Below are positions 7,422-15,917 of a DNA stretch of 33,588 nucleotides, one piece after another. The number at the start of each line of letters is the position of its first letter. Position 1 is the first letter of the stretch. Source of the DNA: Bacillota bacterium (GTDB taxonomy: Bacteria; Bacillota; Clostridia; Oscillospirales; Acutalibacteraceae); NCBI GenBank assembly GCA_029008595.1, contig JAQXJH010000051.1:1-33588 (forward strand), given 5' to 3'. Below the pieces are notes generated by a model. The model made no database searches, was not told where the DNA came from, and worked only from the letters and a program-made list of their open reading frames with translations. The position numbers and the translations under genes were made by a program.

Positions 7422-7772
7422 TCACAAACTGATTTCATAATAATGGCACAGATGATACTCGCCGCGGTATTCTTCTTTGTCGGTAACAGCGGTCTGCTGC
7501 ATTCCGCACTTTTCCATTACGCGGCGGCTAGCCACATTTTCAGCGAAGAAGCCTGCGGCGACCTTCCGGAATCCCATTTCACGAAGCTCGCCAATGACCG
7601 CTCGCACAGCTTCTGTTGCGTACCCATGTCCCTGATAATCAGGATGAATGACATATCCGATTTCAATTTCTTTGTCTTCCGTTCCGCAGTCGTTGACAAA
7701 GCCGATGATTTTTCCGTTTAAATAGATCCCATACTCGCAGCTTGCCGGGCAAGAAAAGGCATAGAATAATAA
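7422..7772 (-). pseudogene. GNAT acetyltransferase lacking its N-terminus
   Basis: The frame ending at 7422 encodes the C-terminal two thirds of a GNAT acetyltransferase: YGIYLNGKIIGFVND, then EIEIGYVIHPDYQGHGYATEA with the acetyl-CoA-binding QGHGYA loop, and a C-terminal half with NVASRRVMEKCGM. The coding frame runs unbroken up to about 7765, then enters the hairpin terminator of the tRNA-Ser gene, where a stop codon occurs (7785-7787). About 60 N-terminal residues, the start codon and the promoter are missing. A short internal start (GTG 7607) would give only a fragment. The junction looks like a deletion or rearrangement breakpoint at the tRNA terminator. Confidence 0.75.
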
Positions 7773-7804
7773 AGATCCCCCGGCTTAGCCGGGGGATCTT
7801 TATT
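7768..7804 (-). terminator. Terminator of tRNA-Ser, perfect 37-base palindrome
   Basis: AATAAAGATCCCCCGGCT (7768-7785) and its exact complement (7787-7804) surround one central T, giving a very strong stem flanked by A and T tracts, so it would act in both directions. On the minus strand it begins directly at the tRNA 3' end. Its right half recurs at 120-141. Confidence 0.9.
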
Positions 7805-7895
7805 GGCGGAGCTGGAGGGATTCGAACTCTCGAGACGCTTTTAACGCCTACACGATTTCCAGTCGTGCGCCCTCGACCAACTAGGCGACATCTCC
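7804..7895 (-). tRNA. tRNA-Ser, anticodon GGA
   Basis: A 92-base class II tRNA with encoded CCA (minus strand 7806-7804). The anticodon stem CACGA/TCGTG holds the loop CTGGAAA, giving anticodon GGA (codons UCU/UCC). A long variable arm and the T-loop TTCGAAT identify it as serine. Two stem pairs are broken: A5-G68 in the acceptor stem and A52-C62 in the T stem, where the common clostridial sequence has paired bases. A consensus promoter lies upstream and a strong terminator abuts the 3' end. It should still fold, but may be a decaying or specialised copy. Confidence 0.93.
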
Positions 7896-7924
7896 ATAGC
7901 GTCGGGTCGTTTCAACGCTCGATT

Positions 7925-7953
7925 ATTATATCGGTTTTTCTGCTGCTTGTCAA
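7925..7953 (-). promoter_or_regulatory. Consensus sigma-A promoter of tRNA-Ser
   Basis: On the minus strand a perfect TTGACA (7953-7948), a 17-base spacer and a perfect TATAAT (7930-7925) lie about 30 bases before the tRNA, as expected for a strong stable-RNA promoter. Confidence 0.9.
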
Positions 7954-8072
7954 TAGTTTTTTTGAAAAATCTTTCAGAACGGTGTAAGAATGATCCAATG
8001 AAAAACGGGCAGCAGATCTGTGTTAAGCGGGAAAAGGCCCGGCGGATGGTGTTTGTTCAAAAAGAACGCGGG

Positions 8073-9224
8073 TCATTTGCGGATATCGAGCAGCTTCTGC
8101 TTCAATTCCGTTTCAATTTTAGAAAGCTCGCTTTCGGCTTCGCGGCGTTTCTGTCGGCCTTCCTCCTGAATCTGTATGACTTCGTCCAGCGTGGAGATCA
8201 GGCTTTCGTTCGTGTATTTCAGTGTATCCAGATCAACGATCCCGCGTTCGGATTCCTTTGCGGTAGCGACCGTTGCCATTTTCAGCGTTTCGGCGTTTTT
8301 GCGCAGCAGCTCGTTGGTCATGTCGGTCACTTCGCGCTGGGCTTTGGCGGCCTGTTCGGAATGAGCGACGCCCAGCGCCAGAACCATCTGGCTTTTCCAG
8401 AGGGGAATGGTATTGACCAGCGTGGACTGTATTTTTTCCGACATCAGCGTATCGCTGCCCTGCACCAGACGGATCTGGGGCGCCATCTGAATAGAGATCA
8501 TGCGCGTCAGTTCCAGATCGTGCAGCTTTTTGTCGAACCGGTTGCAGAGCGCGGCAAGGTCGTTGGCTGCCTGAGCGTCTTCGGGAAGACCGGACTGTCT
8601 GGCGCGGGCGGTCAGATCGGCCAGATCGGTATCTTCCACCTGTTTGAGCTTCTTTTTGCCCGCGATGATATACATGGAAAGCTCTTTGAAATAGACCTTG
8701 TTCAGTTCATACATCTTGTCCAGCATCGCGACGTCTTTCAGCAGCTGGATCTGGTGGGACTCCAAAGCCTTGCAGATCTGGTCAATGTTCGCCTCTGCCT
8801 TGGCGTATTTGGCGCGCATCGTGCCGAGTTTGTTGGAAGACTTTTTGAAAAGACCGAGAAAGCCTTTTTCATTCTCATCCTCTTCAAATCCTTTCAGCTC
8901 TGTGATCACGCCGGTGAGCATTTCACCGATCTGTCCCAGATCCTTGGTGCGGACGCTGTTCAGGGTATTTTCGGAGAAATCTGCAATTTTTTTCTGTGCG
9001 CCGGAACCGTACTGAAGCACCATATTGGAGTCGGAGAGACTGATTTTTGCTGCAAAATCATCCACCATCTTCCGTTCTTCGGCAGTCAGGGAAGATTCGT
9101 CCAGCACAGGAACAGCCGGTTGAGCCGGCGCTTCGGCCGCTTGAAGGACTTCGGCAGGCTGTTCGGTTTCAAAAGGCTCAAATGTCAGCGTGGGGGTGGG
9201 CAGGTTTTGAAAAGAGTCGTTCAT
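8073..9224 (-). CDS. yaaN: TelA/YaaN family protein (toxic anion resistance family)
   Basis: A 383-residue soluble, largely helical protein of the TelA family (PF05816), known from tellurite resistance loci but broadly present in Firmicutes with an uncertain cell-envelope or stress role. Family features are the long coiled-coil-forming helices, the QIQLLKDVAMLDKMYELN segment near the middle, LELTRMISIQMAPQIRLVQ, and the C-terminal IPLWKSQMVLALG stretch. An acidic, Pro/Ala-rich N-terminal tail of about 45 residues precedes the domain. It follows xpaC by 75 bases on the same strand, the pairing known from B. subtilis xpaC-yaaN, so the two are probably cotranscribed. The ribosome site is weak (AGGA about 14 bases upstream). 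No clear terminator follows before the tRNA promoter. Confidence 0.9.
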   Translation of the reverse strand: MNDSFQNLPTPTLTFEPFETEQPAEVLQAAEAPAQPAVPVLDESSLTAEERKMVDDFAAKISLSDSNMVLQYGSGAQKKIADFSENTLNSVRTKDLGQIGEMLTGVITELKGFEEDENEKGFLGLFKKSSNKLGTMRAKYAKAEANIDQICKALESHQIQLLKDVAMLDKMYELNKVYFKELSMYIIAGKKKLKQVEDTDLADLTARARQSGLPEDAQAANDLAALCNRFDKKLHDLELTRMISIQMAPQIRLVQGSDTLMSEKIQSTLVNTIPLWKSQMVLALGVAHSEQAAKAQREVTDMTNELLRKNAETLKMATVATAKESERGIVDLDTLKYTNESLISTLDEVIQIQEEGRQKRREAESELSKIETELKQKLLDIRK

Positions 9225-9299
9225 CGTTCTGTAGACCGTCCTTTCTGAGCTTGCGGAAGTTTCCGCATTACCGGAAAGCTTCCGTCTGAATTTGTGTGG

Positions 9300-10496
9300 T
9301 CAGGATCTCTTAAAATCGCTGCCGGTCAGCCCTTCCTGCCGGAGCATGGTTTCCAAAACGGAAATATCGGTGGAAACGTCCATGGCATCGTCTTCAAAGA
9401 GCCCGTCGAACAAGTTTTCAAACGCAAGGTTGATGGTGTCAAGCGTGTCTTCAATTTCGCGCTTGGAAGAAAGAATATTTTCCCCCTGAACAGGCTGTGC
9501 GTCAAACTTGCGGTATGCGTTGACCAGTTTCAGCGTCGTGGGGAGGTAATAACTCATAAAACGACGGATTTCCGGCAGCTTTTCGGGATGCTGTGCAACG
9601 TACTCAAAGATTTTTTCCGTAACGGATTCCAATCGGCTGAGCTTGCGGGAAATTTCTTCGCCGGGAATGGCTTCGTTTGCTTCGCGGATCTGCCCCAGAC
9701 ACTGCTTTCCTTCCCGGATCACGCTTTCCAGCTCCGGGTTGGAACGAAGCTGTTCCTGACGTTCTTTCTCATACGCCTCTTTTTCTTTTGCGCGTGTCAT
9801 CAGCTCCTGATATTGTTTGAAGGTTTTGTCGTCCAGCATCAGGCAGGTGCCCTGTTCATCCAGATGACCCTGAGGAAAGTAACCGCGGCGGATCATTTTT
9901 TTGATATCGCGGAGAACATATCCGGCGGTTTTTCCGGCAGAGGAGGCAAGTGTGCGGATCGAACAGAAAGCTGCTCCGGAAATCTCGTGCAGATACGTCC
10001 GATATCTGCGTACCCGAAGGCGTAACGCCGTTCCGTGAGCTGCGGCGAACGCACTCAGGGCCATCAGCGCAGCATAAGTGATCAGTTCTGCCGTTATTGC
10101 AAGAGAGGCGGAAGAAATCAGAAGATGGCCGATCGCCGCAGCGGAGAAGAGGATTCCGCCGGCGCCGGCAACCGTGAGCAGAGGACCGGCGGCGTGCCCG
10201 GGGACCCGGTTGGGCGGAATGGCCAGCGTTTTTTCCTCGGTCTTTGGCGGTGCGGAAGGGACAGCCGCTGCTTTTGCCGGTCGGGGAGGGGCAGCAGGAG
10301 CAGCCTGCGGCCGCAGCGGCGGGGGAGCAGGAGAAGCTGCCCGGTTGGCGGCAGCGCTTTGTTTTACTGCGTCTTTCACATCCCGTACCGTTTCATCAAT
10401 ACTCTTTTTCAGTTCCGCAATATTTTCGGGACTGGCAATATCCTGAACCGTTTTTCCGATCTGCCGGAACAGATCGTTCAAATCGTTGTCGTTCAT
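9300..10496 (-). CDS. xpaC: XpaC-like protein
   Basis: A 398-residue membrane-associated protein of the XpaC family (PF10112), named for 5-bromo-4-chloroindolyl phosphate hydrolysis, with no proven biochemical role. Order of parts: a soluble N-terminal region of about 60 residues with amphipathic helices; an Ala/Pro-rich linker (roughly 65-110); a hydrophobic hairpin of two membrane segments (roughly 115-165); then a cytoplasmic domain with RRGYFPQGHLDEQGTCLML and a C-terminal helical part. ATG 10496 is chosen over 10556, since AGGA lies 11 bases upstream. The gene is followed by yaaN, its usual partner, and preceded by a sigma-A promoter. The long Ala/Pro-rich linker looks lineage specific. 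Confidence 0.82.
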   Translation of the reverse strand: MNDNDLNDLFRQIGKTVQDIASPENIAELKKSIDETVRDVKDAVKQSAAANRAASPAPPPLRPQAAPAAPPRPAKAAAVPSAPPKTEEKTLAIPPNRVPGHAAGPLLTVAGAGGILFSAAAIGHLLISSASLAITAELITYAALMALSAFAAAHGTALRLRVRRYRTYLHEISGAAFCSIRTLASSAGKTAGYVLRDIKKMIRRGYFPQGHLDEQGTCLMLDDKTFKQYQELMTRAKEKEAYEKERQEQLRSNPELESVIREGKQCLGQIREANEAIPGEEISRKLSRLESVTEKIFEYVAQHPEKLPEIRRFMSYYLPTTLKLVNAYRKFDAQPVQGENILSSKREIEDTLDTINLAFENLFDGLFEDDAMDVSTDISVLETMLRQEGLTGSDFKRS

Positions 10497-10591
10497 ACAG
10501 AAGCGTTTCCTTTCGTCAGGTTCGGATGCAGCATGGTTGCCGAAGGATCGCTGCATTTCGTCGGATTCTCCGATCGTTATGATTATTTCAT

Positions 10592-10620
10592 ATTATAAAT
10601 GATTTTTTTATGAAACACAA
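10592..10620 (-). promoter_or_regulatory. Sigma-A promoter of the xpaC-yaaN unit
   Basis: On the minus strand TTGTGT (10620-10615), 17-base spacer and TATAAT (10597-10592), about 95 bases before the xpaC start. The rest of the 10621-10754 interval holds the leader of gpr; I could not find a convincing sigma-F/G promoter there. Confidence 0.65.
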
Positions 10621-10754
10621 GCGCCGAAGAAGGGGATTCATGGAAGAATAGAGGAACTTTTTGCGCCAATACTACCGTTATGACAGGAAGAAAATCCTTT
10701 GCCCGGGACGAAGTGTATTTTAATTTTCCAAAATGAAAAGGATGAGGTATTTTT

Positions 10755-11642
10755 ATGGAATTCCGAACAGATCTCGCGCTGGAGCTTCGGGAGGAGATGC
10801 AGCAGCTGCCGTGCGGTGTCAGCAGTGAGAAGGAGGAACGCGGAGAAGCGAAAATTACCAGAATCAAAATTTTTACCGAGGCAGGCGCCAGAGTGTTTCA
10901 AAGGCCGATGGGCAGTTATGTGACCGTGGAGCTGCCGCCGTTTTCGGATTATGTGGATGATGAAAATCGGTTTGCGCCTTTGATCGCGGAAGAGCTGCGT
11001 GCTTTTCTGCCGCAGGAAGGGGCAGTTCTGGTAGCGGGACTGGGAAATGAAGATATTACGCCGGATGCGATCGGCCCGTTAACGGCAGGCAGGGTTCTGG
11101 CAACGCGTCATCTGCAAGGAGAATTTGCCCGTGTCTGCGGGCTTGATTCGCTGCGCAGCGTGGCGGCAGTGATTCCCGGCGTCTTGGGGCAGACGGGGAT
11201 CGATGCGGTGGAGCTTTTAAAAAGTGTGGTTCAGTCGTTGCGTCCGGCCTGCCTGATTGCGGTGGATGCCTTTGCGGCCAGAAGCCTTTCGCGGCTTGGA
11301 AATACCGTTCAGATTTCCGATGCAGGGATTTCTCCCGGTTCCGGAGTGGCAAATGCCCGGCCGGAGCTGAGCTGCGAAACGATGGGGATCCCGGTGATTT
11401 CAGTTGGGGTGCCGACCGTGGTTGACGGAGCAACGCTGGCAGCAGGTCTGGCTGCCGGGCAGGAGGATGAACGGTTTGAGAACTTGCGCACGATGCTGGA
11501 ACCGCGCGGCGCAAAAATGATGGTGACGCCGCGGGAGATCGATCTGCTGGTGCAGCGGGCGGCAAAAATGGTGGCAATGGCGGTGAACTGCGCGCTGCAG
11601 CAAGACCTTTCTGCAGAAGAGATCGTGATGCTGCAGTCGTAA
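10755..11642 (+). CDS. gpr: GPR, germination protease
   Basis: The spore protease that starts degradation of small acid-soluble DNA-binding proteins during germination. It is an atypical aspartic protease made as a zymogen. The N-terminus FRTDLALE carries the self-cleavage motif; GLGNEDITPDAIGP holds Asp104 and LIAVDAFAARSLSRLG holds Asp171, equivalent to catalytic Asp127 and Asp193 of the B. megaterium enzyme; SDAGISPGSGVANAR is also diagnostic. Length 295 residues is slightly short, with a shorter N-terminal region. GAGG at 10744-10747 is 7 bases before ATG. spoIIP follows, as in B. subtilis. Confidence 0.96.
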   Translation: MEFRTDLALELREEMQQLPCGVSSEKEERGEAKITRIKIFTEAGARVFQRPMGSYVTVELPPFSDYVDDENRFAPLIAEELRAFLPQEGAVLVAGLGNEDITPDAIGPLTAGRVLATRHLQGEFARVCGLDSLRSVAAVIPGVLGQTGIDAVELLKSVVQSLRPACLIAVDAFAARSLSRLGNTVQISDAGISPGSGVANARPELSCETMGIPVISVGVPTVVDGATLAAGLAAGQEDERFENLRTMLEPRGAKMMVTPREIDLLVQRAAKMVAMAVNCALQQDLSAEEIVMLQS

Positions 11643-11657
11643 ATCTGCCGCTGGTTT

Positions 11658-11687
11658 TCATATTTACGGTTCCGTCTGCATAGCAAT
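11658..11687 (+). promoter_or_regulatory. Candidate sigma-E promoter of spoIIP
   Basis: TCATATT (11658-11664) is a full match to the sigma-E -35 consensus KMATATT; after a 14-base spacer comes CATAGCAA (11679-11686), a partial match to the -10 consensus CATACAHT. B. subtilis spoIIP is known to be transcribed both from gpr and from its own sigma-E promoter, so position fits. The -10 match is only moderate. Confidence 0.4.
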
Positions 11688-11749
11688 CTAACAGCCAAGT
11701 TGGCCGGACAGCCTGTCCAATGGCGAAATTGAACCGGGAGGACGCTTGA

Positions 11750-13021
11750 ATGAAGGACGGCAGCAATCTTGAAGCAGGGAAAAAACGCGCAGCCGCAAAA
11801 AAACAACCGGGACGTTCCGCCGTGAAACAACTTCTTTCACGGCACGCTTTCCGGTTTTTTGCCCGGCAAAAACATCGGTTTGGCAAATGGATCCCGATCG
11901 TGCTGTGTGCGGCATTGACGGCCGGTCTGCTGAAAAACGGCGAATGGATCTCCGGGCTTTGGCGGCCGGTGATGGTGTCGGCCGGGATCGTTCTGCCCGA
12001 AGGCGGAGAAGAATATGTGCGAAAAAGCGGAATGGTGCAAAGGTTTTTTTCAGCCGCTGCTGCCCAGCCGGAATCTTCTCCCGAAGACCGGGTGAACAGT
12101 GAGATCCCGACCGAAAGCGAGATCCCGGCGGAATCGGAATTTACTGGCTCATCCGGAGCAGAACTGCCTGCGGAAAGCGCAGCTGAACCGCTTGCATCCT
12201 CGGACGGCGGCGTTTCATCGCTGCCGGAAAATTACAAGCCGGTGGAAGAGGTACAGCTTTCCTCAACCGGCAATCTCAGCTGCGGAGCCGTTTCCATGCG
12301 GAGCCGTTCTGCTGCTGAAATCAGTGTGGCGGAGGAATTGTCGCGAAGGCCGGATGTCACCCTGAAGGATACCGACGAGCCTCAGGTGCTGATCGTGCAC
12401 ACACATACGTCGGAGGCCTATATGGAATCCTATACGGGCAGCTATCCAACATCCTTCAGTGCGCGCACCGATAATCCGGCGCACGGCGTGATCGCAGTAG
12501 GGGACGCGATCGCCCGTATTTTAAATAATGAAGGGATCGTCACGATCCACGACACGACTTTTCATGACGATCCTGCCTATAAAGGCGCCTATTTCCGGTC
12601 GCTTGCCACCATGGAAAAATATCTGGAACAGTATCCGTCGATTCAGGTGATTCTTGATGTTCACCGGGATTGTCTGGAACAGGCGGACGGCACAAAGCTG
12701 AAGCCGACGGTGACCATCAACGGAAAAAAAGCGGCACAGATCATGATCGTCAGCGGCTGCGACGATAACGGAACGCTGGGATATCCCGACTGGGAATACA
12801 ACCTCCGTTTTGGGCTGCGCATTCAAAAGAGCCTTGCGGAAAAATACCCGGGTCTTGCCCGCCCGCTGTATTGCTGGAATATCCGCTACAATCAGCATCT
12901 GCGCCACGGAGCTTTGCTGGTGGAATTCGGAACCGAAGCGAACACCTATGATGAAGTGCGGTATTCGGGGGAGCTTTTTGCCGATTGTCTGACTGAGGTG
13001 CTGGAATCCTTAAAGGAATAG
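11750..13021 (+). CDS. spoIIP: SpoIIP, engulfment amidase/endopeptidase
   Basis: Peptidoglycan hydrolase of the DMP complex (SpoIID-SpoIIM-SpoIIP) that drives membrane migration during engulfment. The 423-residue protein has a basic N-terminal tail of about 45 residues, one membrane segment (about 47-62), a Ser/Glu/Pro-rich spacer, and an extracellular amidase domain from about residue 210: VLIVHTHTSEAY (zinc ligand region, His217/His219), ILDVHRD (His305), and the C-terminal LLVEFGTEANTYDE containing the likely catalytic Glu. GGGAGG before ATG 11750 supports the start. The N-terminal tail and spacer are somewhat longer than in B. subtilis (401 residues). Confidence 0.95.
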   Translation: MKDGSNLEAGKKRAAAKKQPGRSAVKQLLSRHAFRFFARQKHRFGKWIPIVLCAALTAGLLKNGEWISGLWRPVMVSAGIVLPEGGEEYVRKSGMVQRFFSAAAAQPESSPEDRVNSEIPTESEIPAESEFTGSSGAELPAESAAEPLASSDGGVSSLPENYKPVEEVQLSSTGNLSCGAVSMRSRSAAEISVAEELSRRPDVTLKDTDEPQVLIVHTHTSEAYMESYTGSYPTSFSARTDNPAHGVIAVGDAIARILNNEGIVTIHDTTFHDDPAYKGAYFRSLATMEKYLEQYPSIQVILDVHRDCLEQADGTKLKPTVTINGKKAAQIMIVSGCDDNGTLGYPDWEYNLRFGLRIQKSLAEKYPGLARPLYCWNIRYNQHLRHGALLVEFGTEANTYDEVRYSGELFADCLTEVLESLKE

Positions 13022-13080
13022 TGTGTAAAAATCTGTGATAGCGGAAATCAAACGTTATCGGCAGAACGGAGGAATATCGA

Positions 13081-13281
13081 TTGAACAGGAAAAAAATCAG
13101 GGGCTTTCTGCGCGGCTTTTATATCACGCTGCTGGCGCTGAGTCTGCTGATTCTTGCGGCGTTCGGAACCTGCCTGGCGCAGGAGAATACACAAAGGATC
13201 GGTTACGGGGAAAGCTGTCTGCCGGCGCAGAACGGAAGCCGGGCGGAAACAGCTTGCTTTTTTTTCGGTTTTATGTCATAA
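13081..13281 (+). CDS. Small membrane protein between spoIIP and lepA
   Basis: A 66-residue protein with a basic N-terminus, one membrane helix (about residues 12-32, ending AAFGTCLAQ) and a short outer tail containing ENTQRIGYGES. The start is TTG 13081, 8 bases after CGGAGG at 13068-13072, which makes translation convincing. B. subtilis also has a small membrane protein gene, yqxA, at the same place between spoIIP and lepA; similarity in sequence cannot be judged by eye beyond the single helix and a following N-x-x-R-x-G-Y-G pattern. A membrane-anchored sporulation role is suggested only by position. Confidence 0.6.
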   Translation: MNRKKIRGFLRGFYITLLALSLLILAAFGTCLAQENTQRIGYGESCLPAQNGSRAETACFFFGFMS

Positions 13282-13343
13282 TACCAGCGTACAGGCACGT
13301 TGCTGCCTGCCGGTTACAAAACGATCTGACAGGATGAAATGCC

Positions 13344-14054
13344 ATGAAACATACCAGATTTCTTCTCGCCTGCAGTTTTTTCTGTGCGGCGTTGATCTTT
13401 TGGGCGGTTCCGGTTCTGGCAGAGGAGACGTCCTCTCAGGAAAGCGCGCCGGTCTCACAGCCGGAAGAGTCCCTTCCTGTACAGGGCGGCGTTTCCGATG
13501 CGCCGCTGCCGGATTCCTCGGAAGCGGAGGAATCCTCCTCCGAAACTGCGGCGTCGGAAGAGGAGCCGTCTTCTCAGCCAGAATCGCTTCCGGCCTCCTC
13601 CGTACATTCTCAGGAGCCGCAGTCTGCCGAATCAGAGGCCGGATCGGAATACGTATCAAAGGCACCGGAAACGAGTGCGGCGCCGGTTGCTTCGGCTGCA
13701 GACGGATCCTCGGAAGAAAGCTCTTCTTCTGAGGAGAACGTTTCTGCTGCGGAACCCTCTTCGCGGGCATCCTCCCGGATCATGCCATACGAATCGGGAA
13801 TCCTGTCTGTCGATCCGATGCAGGGAGGAACTTTGTCAGACGGCGAAGGAACATCCCGTCTTTACGGTCTGATCGCGTGGATCGTGATCGGTGCGGCGGC
13901 GCTGGCGGCCTTTATCGTATTGATTTGCAGCAAACGGACGCGCGGCAATAAAATGTCCAGCGGCCGGGCTTATGCGCGCAAACGGAGCGTCGGTTACAAG
14001 CGCAAGCGTTTGTTGGACGACAAATATTATCAGAATATCAGGCGAAAAAAATAA
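13344..14054 (+). CDS. Ser/Glu-rich single-pass membrane protein
   Basis: A 236-residue protein with a signal peptide (about 1-26, ending VLAEE), then about 130 residues of low-complexity Ser/Glu/Pro/Ala sequence, a short ordered segment ([17 protein letters not shown]), one membrane helix (about 176-196, [18 protein letters not shown]) and a basic cytoplasmic tail rich in Lys, Arg and Tyr. This is type I topology with an extended acidic outer stalk. I recognise no family. It sits 34 bases before lepA, is probably cotranscribed with spoIIP and lepA, and replaces nothing in the B. subtilis order, so it is lineage specific. Fast-evolving stalk proteins of this kind are often poorly detected by searches. 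Confidence 0.65.
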   Translation: MKHTRFLLACSFFCAALIFWAVPVLAEETSSQESAPVSQPEESLPVQGGVSDAPLPDSSEAEESSSETAASEEEPSSQPESLPASSVHSQEPQSAESEAGSEYVSKAPETSAAPVASAADGSSEESSSSEENVSAAEPSSRASSRIMPYESGILSVDPMQGGTLSDGEGTSRLYGLIAWIVIGAAALAAFIVLICSKRTRGNKMSSGRAYARKRSVGYKRKRLLDDKYYQNIRRKK

Positions 14055-14088
14055 AACAGGAAAAGAGAAAACGTTGGGGGGATCTTTT

Positions 14089-15897
14089 TTGCACATTCCT
14101 CGCGAAAGAATTCGCAATTTCAGTATCATTGCGCATATTGACCACGGAAAATCCACGCTGGCGGACCGCATTCTGGAAAAGACGCAGTCCGTTGCGCTGC
14201 GCGATATGTCCGACCAGCTGCTCGACAACATGGATCTCGAGCGTGAACGCGGGATCACCATCAAGGCTCATGCGGTAACGCTTGTGTACCGTGCGCAGGA
14301 TGGACAGGATTATCTGTTCAATCTGATCGATACCCCCGGCCATGTTGATTTTAACTACGAGGTTTCCCGCTCTCTGGCTGCGTGCGAAGGGGCGGTACTG
14401 GTGGTGGATGCGTCACAGGGAATCGAAGCGCAGACGCTGGCCAATACTTATCTCGCCGTGGACGCAGGGCTGGAGATCGTTCCGGTGATCAATAAGATCG
14501 ATCTTCCGAGCGCAGAACCGGAAAAGGCTGCCAAAGAAATAGAAGATGTGATCGGGATTCCCGCCATGGAAGCGCCGCGTATTTCCGCCAAGCTCGGCAT
14601 CAACATCGAAGCGGTTCTGGAGGATATTGTCAGGCAGATCCCCGCTCCGCAGGGAGATCCGGAGCAGCCGCTGCAGGCGCTCGTTTTTGATTCCTATTAC
14701 GACGCCTACAAGGGCGTTATCGTATATGTACGAATCAAGGAAGGAACGGTCCGTCAGGGCGACACGATCCGGATGATGTCCACCGGCGCGGAATTTACGG
14801 TGGTGGAATGCGGCTATCTGCGCGCGACCCGTATGGAACCGGCCGATCTGCTGGAAGCAGGCGAAGTCGGCTACATTGCGGCTTCCATCAAGACGGTCAG
14901 CGAAGCGCGCGTCGGCGATACCGTCACTTTGGCGGAAAAACCGGCGGCCGAGCCGCTTCCCGGTTATCGCAAGGTGAACCCGATGGTCTACTGCGGAATT
15001 TACCCGGCCGACGGCGCACATTACGCGGATCTGCGCGAGGCGCTTGAAAAGCTGCAGCTGAACGATGCTTCGCTTTCCTTTGAACCTGAAACCTCGGTTG
15101 CTCTCGGCTTCGGTTTCCGATGCGGTTTTCTTGGCCTGCTGCATATGGAGATCATTCAGGAACGTCTGGAGCGGGAGTATAATCTGGATCTTGTTACCAC
15201 TGCGCCGAGCGTTGTGTACCGTATTACAAAGACGGACGGATCAGTCGTCCTGATCGATAATCCGACCAATTACCCCGATCCTGCGATGATCCAGCAGGCG
15301 GAAGAACCGATTGCAGAAGCCCACATTTATTCTCCGACAGATTATGTAGGCAGCATTATGGAGCTTTGTCAGGAACGGCGCGGTATTTTCAAGGATATGA
15401 AGTATCTGGATACCGACCGTGTGGATCTGCACTATATCCTGCCGCTCAACGAGATCGTCTATGACTTTTTTGATTCGCTGAAATCGCGTACACGCGGCTA
15501 TGCGTCGTTTGACTATGAGGTTTCCGGCTATGAAAAATCCTCGCTGGTCAAGCTGGATATCATGCTGAACGGGGAAGTGATCGACGCGCTTTCGTTTATC
15601 GTGTTCAGTGAAAAAGCTTATCCGCGCGCCCGCAAAATGACGGAGAAGCTGAAGGAGCATATCCCGCGCCAGTTGTTCGAAGTCCCGATCCAGGCGTGCA
15701 TCGGTGGCAAAATCATTGCGCGTGAAACCGTCAAGGCAATGCGGAAAGATGTTCTGGCAAAATGCTACGGCGGTGACATTACCCGAAAAAAGAAGCTGCT
15801 GGAAAAGCAGAAGGAAGGAAAAAAGCGGATGCGCCAGCTTGGCAGCGTGGAAGTGCCGCAGGAAGCCTTTATGGCGGTGCTCAAGCTGGATGAATAA
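14089..15897 (+). CDS. lepA: LepA/EF4, ribosome back-translocase GTPase
   Basis: Translation GTPase that binds stalled ribosomes and promotes back-translocation. Length 602 residues is the family norm. The G1 motif AHIDHGKST begins at about residue 13, G2 lies in [10 protein letters not shown]3 is DTPGH, G4 is NKID, and the C-terminal LepA-specific domain includes [20 protein letters not shown]. The start is TTG 14089, 7 bases after a run of six G; the open frame reaching to 13972 overlaps the previous gene and is not used. It is followed 20 bases later by an EEP-family gene. Confidence 0.97.
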   Translation: MHIPRERIRNFSIIAHIDHGKSTLADRILEKTQSVALRDMSDQLLDNMDLERERGITIKAHAVTLVYRAQDGQDYLFNLIDTPGHVDFNYEVSRSLAACEGAVLVVDASQGIEAQTLANTYLAVDAGLEIVPVINKIDLPSAEPEKAAKEIEDVIGIPAMEAPRISAKLGINIEAVLEDIVRQIPAPQGDPEQPLQALVFDSYYDAYKGVIVYVRIKEGTVRQGDTIRMMSTGAEFTVVECGYLRATRMEPADLLEAGEVGYIAASIKTVSEARVGDTVTLAEKPAAEPLPGYRKVNPMVYCGIYPADGAHYADLREALEKLQLNDASLSFEPETSVALGFGFRCGFLGLLHMEIIQERLEREYNLDLVTTAPSVVYRITKTDGSVVLIDNPTNYPDPAMIQQAEEPIAEAHIYSPTDYVGSIMELCQERRGIFKDMKYLDTDRVDLHYILPLNEIVYDFFDSLKSRTRGYASFDYEVSGYEKSSLVKLDIMLNGEVIDALSFIVFSEKAYPRARKMTEKLKEHIPRQLFEVPIQACIGGKIIARETVKAMRKDVLAKCYGGDITRKKKLLEKQKEGKKRMRQLGSVEVPQEAFMAVLKLDE

Positions 15898-15917
15898 TCT
15901 TTTCGGAGGGATAAATC

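Noticed and set aside
120-7805. An integrated mobile element bounded by the 22-bp repeats
   Set aside because: No integrase, recombinase, transposase or conjugation gene is present, and the block carries essential sporulation sigma factors; only a past rearrangement is tenable.
7742-7987. Plus-strand frame translating to GGAGGIRTLE and similar
   Set aside because: This is the familiar spurious translation across a tRNA-Ser gene and its terminator.
7947-9248. 433-codon plus-strand frame opposite yaaN
   Set aside because: Complete shadow of the TelA-family gene, rich in Phe, Gln and His, with no family features.
10610-10651. 13-codon ORF (basic peptide) upstream of gpr
   Set aside because: Too short, poor ribosome site and overlapping the xpaC promoter region; no support as a gene.
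11703-11715. GGACAG/CTGTCC palindrome before spoIIP as a terminator
   Set aside because: The loop would be a single base and no T tract follows.
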